From Zopfochytrium polystomum (taxonomy: Eukaryota; Chytridiomycota; Chytridiomycetes; Chytridiales; Chytridiaceae): 64,000 nt of DNA. The notes under the pieces were generated by a model, which was not told the origin of the DNA, ran no database searches, and saw only the letters and a list, made by a program, of their open reading frames with translations. This document shows positions 21,401-31,287 of this stretch, piece by piece (the first letter of the stretch is position 1; each line of letters starts with the position of its first letter). The position numbers and the translations under genes are program-made. The stretch covers positions 186,001 through 250,000 of the forward strand of contig JAIVFJ010000047.1 in assembly GCA_025765615.1 (NCBI GenBank), given 5' to 3'.

Positions 21401-24400
21401 TCAGCTGTCCGGCTCAATATGCACAACCGTCGCGGGCGGGTCCGCTCTTATCAGCGATATTGTCGGCGGAGGCTGGACCATCGGCGGAGGACGCAGCAGT
21501 GTCCTTCCGTCCGCCTCCGCTGGCGTCAGCGCGGCCGTCGCTTGGATGCGACGTTCGCCACCTCCCGCAGCGCCCCCGCCTCCTGCCGCCACTCCCGCCG
21601 CGGGTTCCTTCTCAGCCTCGCCGCCGCCGCCGCCGCCGGCCGTTGCCGCGCCTCCCTCTGCCGCCGCTTTCTGCGCCATTTCGGCCGCAAGCTTCTTCGC
21701 TTCGGCTTCGGCGCGGACACGCGCCATACGCTCTTCGTAGGTCTGCTGAAGACGGAGGGCCATATCTGGAAACTGTAGGATTTCGGATAGAAGTGTTGTT
21801 GAGAGAAGAACAGAGATTTTAGAAGAGCAAAGGTCTTTTGGACTCTTGGTGGGTTTGGGAGTGAGAAGTGGGTGGATGATGCATTACGTCGTTCAAGATC
21901 GGCTTCAAGTCGTCCCGCGCAAACAGGTACAGCACCGTGTTTGACGACGCAAAGATCGATGCTGTGCGAGGGACGTCGCCAAGCAGCGCGACTTCCCCAA
22001 AGAACGCGCCGTCGCGAAGCTCGCCGACTTGCTTCCCGTTGACGACGATGGACACGCTGCCGCTGATGATAAAGTACATTTCGTGGCCCACCTATTTTTG
22101 TGTTGGAGAGTATGCTGGTCAGTTACTGAAGGGCGCGCTGCGGACGGGACGTCGCGCAAGCGTAAGAAGGTAGGCGTACCCATCCTTGCTCAAAGATGAC
22201 GTCGCCTTTGACAAAGTAAACGGTACGCAAGCTTTTCGCAATCCGAGCCAAGAAGGTTTCGTCCTGCCCGTCCTGCTCGTCTCGACGGAAGAGCGGTACG
22301 TTAACGATGAGACTGCGGCAACTGTGAACTGCAATTTCCTGATGATTGAAGTTGAGTACACGTTGGCAGACGGCTGGATATTGCGGGGGTACAAGGAGGG
22401 AAGAGGGGAAGGAGAGGTGAAAGCAAATCGTGCGCTCACTTGTCTGAGCGAGTCGTTCATATCATTCAAAATCGTTTCCTCGTCAAAGTATCTCCCGCGG
22501 TACTTCAACTCGTAATACTGCCTGATCTTGTGCTTCAGATCCTCGTTGAGGTGCTTGTAGGCCATGTACTCGTTGACTTCGTCGATTTTTTCTTTATACT
22601 TTCGGCCCGACGAGTCCAGTCCAAAGCTAAAAGAGGAGATGGTTCCGACCAGAGCCGCATAGAGAACGGCGCCAATCAGGACAGAGATGAAAGTGACCGC
22701 TTGCTCCAGAGGTTCAGAGGGTCTATATCCATCTCGTTAGTTTGTTTCTTCGCAAAGTCAGGTTCAACAACAAGCACACGGGAATGGGGTGTCGCAGCCG
22801 AACTTTCGAGCATTTCTCAAGATCATTGATCACAAACCTGAATCCGGTCACCGGGAAAGTGTTGGACACAGCCGCAAACAGAGCCCAAATGTACTGCGCC
22901 GCCAGGTCCTTGTGATGGAGAACGTCGTCGGCGATCTCGTCCCAGCTGGTCCCTTCGTAGTTGGTGAGCTTGCCAAACAAGAAAATTGTGCAGGCGTGGA
23001 TGTGCAAGAATAGCAGCAGGATGCTTCCGAGGAAAAAAATGCTCATAAAGCTGACCCCGACTTTCAGTGTGAGCTGGACCTTTTTCGATATTGCTTTCCA
23101 AAGCGGGTTTGTGTGGAAGATGCCGACCATGCGGCCGGCCGTGAGCAGTCGAAGAAGGACTAAGGTCTCGGAGTAAGGCACGACAGAGGCGCAGATGATA
23201 TCGAAAGGAAGTGCGGAGGTGAGGTCGACAAGGAGACCTCGCTTTGCGTACTCGATTCGGCATTCCCAGATGCTCGTTACGAGAACGTTGTTCTTCATTT
23301 TAAGGGTAAATAGCCGAAGAAGAATGTCCAAACCGGTCAAAACAGTCGCCAGTATCGAGGCTGTCGTGACGGACATGCTGTGATTCTCGAACGACGCAAT
23401 GATGGGAGCCTCGTAAAAGACTACAGCGTAGAAAACTTGATGGCGTGGATATTTTGCAAAGTAAACGACAAGGGGTGACCGCTGTGAGTACAACGACAAA
23501 ACAGCAACAGCAACTCACGCGACATCGCAAAGTTCCACAAAACCAGAGGCGCGGAGTACGGATGAAATCCTTCCAGCTGCATGTCCGACGTCGACGCGGA
23601 AATGCTGAGCCGCGATTTTTTTGGATCTTCACCGACCGTGACGCCGAACTCGGTGAACGCGGGACTGTACAGCAGCTTGATGATAAAGGCGCGCACGTGT
23701 CCGATGAATCCGAGCCCCGGACGCCCCTCAGTAGGTTCAGAGAGATCAGCTGTGGTGGCTGGCCCACCGCCGGCGCTTGCTCCTCCCTTTTTCTTCGTCT
23801 TTTGGTCGATCCGATGATTTTGAATCTTCTTGTTTTGGGGATTCTATCGAATCGAACGGTGTGGGTGAAAAGACAGTGAATAGGAAGGTCTCCTGCTGCA
23901 TATGAGCTCGTTGCAACATACTTTGAGCTTCTCTGCCGGACGAGGCGATGGACCTTTCTGAACCCAGGTTGCTCGCTGCAGCTTTGAAACGTAAAAGTTA
24001 TTTTCAGTCGTTGCCTCTCACTAAACAGTAATCCTACAAGATGCAATAACTTCTTGCAACCGAGACTCCTTTCGAGTCTGGCGCCCTTGTGGTTCTAAAA
24101 CAGGGGCATAAGCTTATGAGGAGGGTGCATCACGACTTTACGTTCTGCTCCGTCAATTTCTTGTGAATGTGCTACGGCTAGTAAGAAGACGCGTCAGCTG
24201 CGGTTGATGATTGACAGTGTCATCTTACAAGATCCATAGTATGTTGTGGGTCGAGTTCGATTGTTGATTAGTTGCCTTCGACCTGCGAAAAGCTCTGATG
24301 TCGAGGCTTTGGGAGGCGTTATCACCAAGTCCCTTTACAAGATACCAGGGACAGGGCTTACATTGGTTTGAGGCCGGTTGATTGCTTTTCCTCTTGGATT

Positions 24401-25603
24401 TTCCCAAATCGACTTGCTCAGAAGAGTTTTTCGCTACTTTGAATCAGATCCTTCAAATGATTGCAAAATGAAAACGTACCTGTTCCAAGCTTTGATCCAT
24501 TCACGTCTGTGAACCGATCCGTTACCAGGATCGCCGCAAAAATGATCCTCACGTACCTTCGTTGGATCCCAACGCAGCTAGATCGGGAAATGAAGATTCA
24601 GGCTTGACACCGGGGAAGAGCTTTGCAAACATTCGAGTTTGCTTCGCATTGAGCCGGTCCTCTGTGCAATGAGTTGATAAAAGACGTCGCCGCTGATTTA
24701 TCCCACTCCATTTTTTTCACCTGCACTTCCACGGGCTGAATCGCTCTGCAGCTCACGACTTTCTTCAACACAGGCAGGGAAGGACTCTGGCGCTTGCACC
24801 ACGGAATGCCGCGCTTCGCTCCCTGTTCTTATTCGCTGTGGCGGGTGAACGTCCTCAGCTGACCTCTGTCGGTACGATGGTCGCCGCGACCCCGAATACC
24901 CTTCTCGCTCGATAAACGACTGCACAACGGCCGATCCCGTCGATGGCGACCGTGCCCGGACGCTGTCGGGGGCGTGGGACTCTGCTGCGTTCTCTACTCT
25001 GTGAAACGAGCTCGCCGCGGCGGGATTTTCATCGTCAGAGTCTGATGTGTCCGCGTTCTGAGACAGGACCGTTTCGCGCCCCGCACGCGTCGGGGCATCG
25101 ACGCTCTCCCGCCGTCGCGGCAAGCTGACGTGGCCGACAGAGGCTGCCAGGGGCGAGGACGCGAGGGGTGGCGGCGAGGAAGGCCCGAAACCGGCCATCT
25201 CGTCGGGGCCTAAAGTGTGTCGGCGACCCGTGCCCGCACGCGTCAGCGGCTTTCGTATTATTTGTGAGACCCGGCGGTTGAACTGATATTGTGGCTGCTG
25301 GCTTGGGACAGCATCGGGAGGAAGCTCCTGAGACTGGCGAATTGCCTCGGCCACGGCGTCGTCATGGATCGGCAAGGCGTGATTGACCGTGGTGCTTCCG
25401 TGATCACGTCGCCGGAGCGAAGGGGTTTGCGGCCCAGCCGCTTGCGACGAAGGATCCCGGAGAACAGGGCGGAGCTCGGAATGCGACTGAGACTGGACTG
25501 TGGCCATGAAGTTTTCCATGGCTGTGTTGATCTTTGCCAGGTCGGCTTGCTTGGCCCTTAGGTCCTGCGAGAGGGCCGTGAGCTCGCCCAAGTAAGCATT
25601 CAT
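21401..25603 (-). CDS. Cyclic-nucleotide-gated (CNG/HCN-type) ion channel
   Basis: About 13 exons, ~1050 residues. Supported exons: 25603..24721, 24661..24557, 24506..24480, 24416..24362, 24282..24229, 23975..23922, 23843..23519, 23435..22838, 22722..22440, 22338..22180, 22091..21888, 21772..21401. One more exon (candidate 24094..24061) is needed to keep phase. The N terminus is long and disordered. Membrane segments start at FHPYSAPLVLWNFAM; S4 has few Arg (VLLRLLTAGRMVG). The pore reads QYIWALFAAVSNTFPVTGF with no GYG. S6 (VLIGAVLYAALVGTISS) leads to the C-linker (GRKYKEKIDEVNEYM) and a cyclic-nucleotide-binding domain (VYFVKGDVIFEQGW; GELRDGAFFGEVALL; PRTASI). A helical, Ala-rich tail follows. 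It resembles channels of zoosporic fungi that link cGMP to zoospore behaviour; that role is inference. Confidence 0.85.
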
Positions 25604-26522
25604 CGTGTTTGGAGGACGTGACACAGCCGTGGATAGAGGGCCGAGGAGCTGTAAGGGATCTGATTTCGGTTCGAATTTGGGGCGCGAGGGGCAATGTGGC
25701 AATGGAGGCGCGAGCTTCTGTTCAGACCCCAGAACGCGTTGACACGGAACGCGACAATCGGCAAAAATCCAACCATAATCTAAAGTCCTTTCCCCCCGTT
25801 CGAAAAAAGCACCTGCCGAGCCATCCAAGTCGCCCCTGTTTCTATTTTTCTGTTTTGCTGTTCGTGTCTGTCAACCGCCGAAAATCAAAGGCTCAAACGC
25901 CCAGTGGCGGAAGTTATGATTGGTTGTCCGCACTTTGCAAGCTCCCCCTTGGCATCTTTGGGTCTCCTGGGTCTACTGTTTACTTGTAATCTTTCGTTTT
26001 TGTTCGCCTTAAAAAGTTCCTGGTATTTCAACTACAAGACTCCTCAAGGACCTCAAACTGCTACATAACCTTTCTTTGGTGCTGTTGGCCAAGTGCATCA
26101 ATTGAACCGCATTTCATAATGCGTCCTTCCTCTCACTCACTTACTCACACACCCTCCCTTTTTAAACACTTGGTGGAAGCGGTCAGCGCTGTTCTAGCTG
26201 GCTCTCTCGTCTCACTCCCTCATCTAACTTGCACCTCCCCTACCCCTTCCCCCTCCCAATCCGCGCATTAGGTGTCATTGAAAAACTCTATCTACCCATC
26301 CATCCATCCAACACCGGGTCTTTCAAATCCGTAACCCTGCCTCCTCACAGGGTCGGAAGCAACAAATAAAATTTTTTTTGTTTCTTAATGAACCGCTCTT
26401 TCCCGATTTGGTCTGGCATGGCGGTGCTTTCCGTTCTGTGTGTGTGTGTGTGTGTGGTGTGGTGTACGCTGCTTTGGGTGTGTCTCATGATCTGTCCGTC
26501 CGTCTGCTCCGCCAAAAGAGAG

Positions 26523-26565
<43 letters not shown>

Positions 26566-26641
26566 TTGTCTTTGTCATCCGCCGCAACCCGTTCTTGTAT
26601 TTGTCTGCTTGCTTGCCTGCTTGCAAGTGTGCATCTTGCAC
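25604..26641. other. Divergent promoter region, channel / NoxR-like genes
   Basis: About 1 kb. The channel frame stays open upstream to 25828, so its N terminus may be longer. A GT run near 26439 and a CT tract (26526-26562) lie before the NoxR-like start. Confidence 0.6.
26526..26562. repeat. CT microsatellite upstream of NoxR-like gene
   Basis: Pure CT dinucleotides ending about 80 bp upstream of the proposed start codon, on the coding strand. Confidence 0.95.
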
Positions 26642-29600
26642 ATGCTGCCGGCGCCAAGAAACCACACCGCAGCCGCTCCCCTCTACGCAGGAGTAGGAGG
26701 AGAAGAAGGTAGAGCCATCGCATCGCTAGGTGGGTCGGGATCGGGATCGGCATCGGGATCAGCATCTGAAGCTGGCACAGCGGGACGACCAGCCGGCCTG
26801 TCTCCCCTTCGCACGCCGTCCGCAACTTCGTCGCTCTCGACCCCAGCCTCCTGGGTGAGGAGAGCGGCCGCCACTCTCGCTCCTGGAGACATTGCATTCT
26901 GGAGTGATGCCGTGTTCGCATACGACGATGGCGACTTCGCCCAGGCCCTGTCTCATCTGAGGGTGAGAGTCCCATTTCCTGACTGTTTCACTTTTCTTAC
27001 GCTTGTCGGCCTTGAAAGCAAATCAAGCAGGATTCGTTGATCATCGCTGCGAATATGGCTTTGGTGCTCATTCAGGTGAACGATTTGCGATCGGCCACCA
27101 ATGTAGTTACAAAAGCGCTGAAGCGGGAAGTCCTATCGGGCCTCTCGCCACAGCCTCATCTCGATCTGGTCCTCTTCTGCCGATGGCTGCTTGCTCTTTC
27201 GTGCACAATGCAATCCGACAACCTTGATTTGGGATGTAAGGAGTTTTTAGAGATCTCCAAGGTCTGCTTTTTTTCTGCTCCTCCACATTTTCGCTCGCTA
27301 AGCCTTTGGCAGATCATTGGACAGCGCATTTCGGTCGACTTCACACAATTGGGTCTGAACTATTCGATACATCTCTACGAAGTCCTGTTCAACGCAGCGG
27401 TTTGCCTGTGGCGCTTAGGGCTGATCGACGATGCGGCACAGGAGCTGGCCGATGCTCGGCTCCATGCTACCACTCAGGCCCACCTCGATGCGTTCTCCGC
27501 TGTCATGGAGGCCGGTTTCGATCCGCCAGGACTGTTCACGATGGATTCTAAACTCGGTATATTCAAGCCACCCGCTTCAATTCCGTATGTTCGACTCCAC
27601 GAAAGCGAAGTTGGGAAGGAGGGGTTATCAGCGGTGCCGATGTCACCGGACACTGAGGATCGCCTCCGTTGGGCGAGCAGAGAATCTCTGGAATCAGCGC
27701 GACCCGAACCGTCAGCGATCCAAGCCCACTCATCCAAGCTAGTTCCGCCTTCTTCGAGAGGTGTCTTGAAGACGACCTCTACACCCGCAAACGCACTTTA
27801 CCTGTCACCACTAGCAGCGGCCCCTGTCTCCCGCGTGTACTACGAAGAACCAGATACCGTATTTCAACCTTCGCGTGACAGCTTTGTTCCGCCTGTCCCT
27901 CCAATACCCAGCCATTTTCTGGGGAATGGTCAAGCTTCGAAAGGACCTTTGCATAAAGTTCCAGTCCATGACGAAGAAATGTTGGAGGATGCAAACTTAG
28001 TGGACACCAATCTCGGGTCGGGCTTAGCCCCGGACGAAACTATTTCGGCAGAAGATGCTGCTCGGGAGCTGGCTGAGGCTATCGCTGCCGCTCGTTCATA
28101 TCGTGACTCCTGGTACCACAGCAGCGGTTTTAGCAGTCGTGCCAGCAGCATGGTAGGCTCTTTGCTGACTCCAAAAGGTGGCCGGGAGTCGGCACTGCTA
28201 AGCCTGGCAACAGCTGCTCTTGGCTCTCCATTGCAGTCCGAGGGAACAGTGGACCTAACGGGGTTGGTTGACCTGGATGGATTAGAGGACTCGGAGTACC
28301 AGTCACTATCGCAGAAGCAACCTGGTGAATGGAGAAGGGTTTCCGAATCATCACTGATTCAATCCGCGTTCGCAAACGACGCGCCGCAGGGTGCCGAAGA
28401 CGAGTCTGTGACCCCAACAGAAGTGTCGACAAAAGCCCCACTTCCCTTCGAATCCTCGAACCCACTCAATGTGGCGGAAAAGTTGCAACATTCGTTTTCA
28501 CCCACATCCTTGACGGCGGCGGCTGCGGCTGACTCCTCCTCGTCGCTTCCATCGACTTCTACATCGCCCTCTCGGCTGGCTGGTTCACCGCGGAAGGCAA
28601 CCTTTAAATCTTCGACGCTGCCAAAAGATCTCAACCTCGCTCAGATTGCGTCATCAATGGGCATTGAAGACCCCGGTGGTTTCCGCCGAAACAATGGCAC
28701 ATCCACGCTCCCAAAGAACCTTGACTTGGCCCAGATAGCGGCGAACCTTGGGATCGATCTATCGTCCTCCGAGATCCCCTCTCGAGGCGCTTCAGCATTG
28801 CACTCACAACAAAGGAATCCGGGAACTGGCACTCAGGAGGTCAATTTGCAACCTAACCAGGCGACCACAGGTGCACCAGCAAGCAGCACCAGTGCGGAAC
28901 CCCCACCCACACTGTCACCGTCTTCGGCGACGGCCGCTCCCTCAGAAAACGACTCGCCCAGGTCGAAACCACCCACAAAATCTGGCAAGTCAAGCTTGAA
29001 GTCTTTGTCGAAGTCTTCGAAGTCTGGCGCACCAATCAGCATCACTGCTCGCACATCCTCGCTATCTGCAATGCCGCCCAGCTTGCACGCGAAGTTTGGC
29101 AGCAATGGCAGCAGCAAAAGCTCGATCGGGATTGACCAAGCTGTCCCTGAGGAATTAGCAGTCGCATCGCCGTCCTCCAACGGTCGAACTGGGAGCTTCT
29201 CGGAAGCTTCACCGTCCGACGCCCCGGTGAGACCGTTCGGGCAATCATTGGGAAGCCCGCAAACTAGCTACCTCTACGAACCCAGCGCGTCAAATTCTAT
29301 TGGATCCCTGGGGAGCGCTCGGACGGCCTATTCTGGCTCCAGCCCGACCTCTGCCACAACTGTAGCTCCGGTCGGATCTTCAACAATTCCTCGTTCCCTT
29401 CTGACTTCTCCCACATCCTCAAGATCACCGAATTCAACAATGTTCCCGTACGACAGTGGCCGCAGTCGCGATTCTTTTGGGCGGAAAAATGACAGTCTGG
29501 ACCGCAAACTTGACAGTCTTGGTCGTACTCGAACGGTTGCAACGAGCGCACCTAGCGCTGGCCCATCGAAGCCGATTGTGAAAGATCTCCTCGATGTTCT

Positions 29601-30881
29601 TGACGGACTTGGTCCACGCCAGCAAGATTTCATGGCTTACGCCGACTATCTTGTCGGATTGGACCGAGTCGCCCCGAAGGTAGGATTGACACACGCATAA
29701 GAACACCGCTAATAGCTTATTGTTCGTGTTTTGTATTTAAAAAGAACGGATCCAGCGCGCAATCAATATACAGCGAGAACGAGCTGGAGGACAATGAAGA
29801 TCCTACGGAGGCCTTTGTGGATGAGTACAACGGTGTGCGAGTTCTTTCAATCGTCTCCAGCGATCGAAATACCACATACAACCCTTCAATATTCAGCGGT
29901 TATGGGAGATCCAAGTACACAGTTGACGAGATTCCCAGCCCTCCTGAATCATCGATCGCTGAGCCGTACAGCAATCCTTATGGGTCCCTCACGCGGACAG
30001 CATCGCCCTATTCGAGTTCGACGTTTATGATGCCTCCCGCATCGTCTGTTGTAGATGCGGCGGCAGCGATCAAAGCTAACACTTCATCGAGCACAACCGT
30101 CCAAGCACCGGCACCGCAAGCTCCGATGAATGTAATCAAAATCCCTCCGCGGACGTACGAGCCTGGGTCAACGCCTTTGGCTTCATTACAGCAGCAGCCG
30201 CAGCAAAACTCCTTCCGACAAGTTCTCGGTGGGTTAGTGGACGGCCTGCGCTCACGTTCCCATTCGTCAAGCCAAATGTCGAGCAGCCCGCAGTCTGCAA
30301 CAGTGTTCCAGCCTCAGCCACATCTAGCGTTACCCCAGCTGCGGCCCGTGAATGGAGCCCTGTCGCCTTCCACACCGTCACTGAACAGTTCATCCTCTCT
30401 CTCGAGCTTCTTCCCAGAGTCTGCAGGGTCTGAAGATACCGACCCCACAACGCGGTTGCTCATGCTTCAGAACCTGTCGTTACCCGAAATCGAATCGTAC
30501 TTGCAAGTCAACCTGGGCGTTTCGGGGGTGGGCTGGAAGCCTAGGTGGTGCGTTCTGCGGGACAGGACGCTGTATGTCGTGAAGAGTCCGGTAAACGTCG
30601 TTCCGCTGGCCGTGGTGCCACTGGCGAACGCGATGGAGGTAATGATGATGACGGAGAAGGAAGACGGGTACGTGTCGGGGGGGGTGGTGGATCGCATGCG
30701 AACGGGAAGCGGGATCCTGGTGCCGAGCGCGCGCCATTCGCCGCCCTTTTCGTTCAAGGTCGTGGCGAAATCCGAAAATAATCAGCCTGCGCCTCTTTTG
30801 TTCATGGGAAGCGACGATCAGCTGCTGGTGATGAGCTGGGTCAGCTTTCTCGCCAAAGCCATTAAGGGCGAAAAGAGTTGA
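26642..30881 (+). CDS. NoxR/p67phox-like TPR protein with C-terminal PH domain
   Basis: Four phase-0 exons: 26642..26962, 27031..27261, 27313..29679 and 29745..30881, 1351 residues. TPR helices start at FWSDAVFAYDDGDFAQALSHL (86-106) and continue through LIIAANMALVLIQ to FTQLGLNYSIHLYEVLFNAAVCLWRLG. The LGL-x8-YEVLFN-x2-V/LC pattern and the later strand before IPYVRL are characteristic of p67phox and fungal NoxR, which activate NADPH oxidases. The long middle is Ser/Pro-rich and holds two copies of STLPK(D/N)L(N/D)LAQIA near residues 618 and 647. A PH domain (YLQVNLGV, GWKPRWCVLRDRTLYVV, ending MSWVSFLAKAI) occupies ~1215-1348, suggesting membrane recruitment. PB1 or SH3 domains were not seen. 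The start could be further upstream, because the frame is open to 26378. Confidence 0.6.
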
Positions 30882-31287
30882 GTACTGTTGATTTTTTTCT
30901 TCTTCTCCCTTGCAGCCTGAAGAATGGTTTGGCGTTGCGCACATATTTCTCACAGCAGTCTGTTTCAGAAACTGGACCGGGGTACCTGATTCCAATCAAA
31001 TCCGTTCCGGAGCGAGCACCAAGCCCACCTATGATGGTATCACGCTCACGTTCGGTCTCTACGCCAACGGGCTATCAAGTGTCCTACTCACGACTGACCT
31101 GATGCTTTTTTCGGACCTTTTGCTATTTACCCCTGGGCTTACCCCACCTCGTCTTGGAGCGGTTATGTTTCTTTTCTTGTATTCTCTTCCCTTTTTTTTT
31201 TTTTTTTTTTTTTTTTTGTGTGTGTTAGGTCCGATGAATATATAGATAATCAAAAAAAAAAAAAAAAAAAAAAAAACGCACTAACAC
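30882..31287. other. Short intergenic region between NoxR-like and BSP genes
   Basis: About 400 bp. An open frame (30910-31245) runs through it with a hydrophobic stretch but has no recognisable domain and ends in the poly(T) run. Confidence 0.5.
31192..31276. repeat. poly(T)/poly(A) inverted pair
   Basis: A run of about 26 T (31192-31217) and a run of about 25 A (31252-31276) are separated by ~34 bp, which could form a hairpin. The A run ends 11 bp before the BSP start codon. Confidence 0.85.

Noticed and set aside
27262..27312. Possible retained reading through a 51-bp gap in the NoxR-like gene
   Set aside because: The frame stays open, but GT...AG borders and better agreement with the TPR helix spacing favour an intron; retention remains possible.
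30910..31245. Open frame after the NoxR-like stop with a hydrophobic stretch
   Set aside because: It ends in the poly(T) run, has no motif, and could be 3' untranslated sequence.
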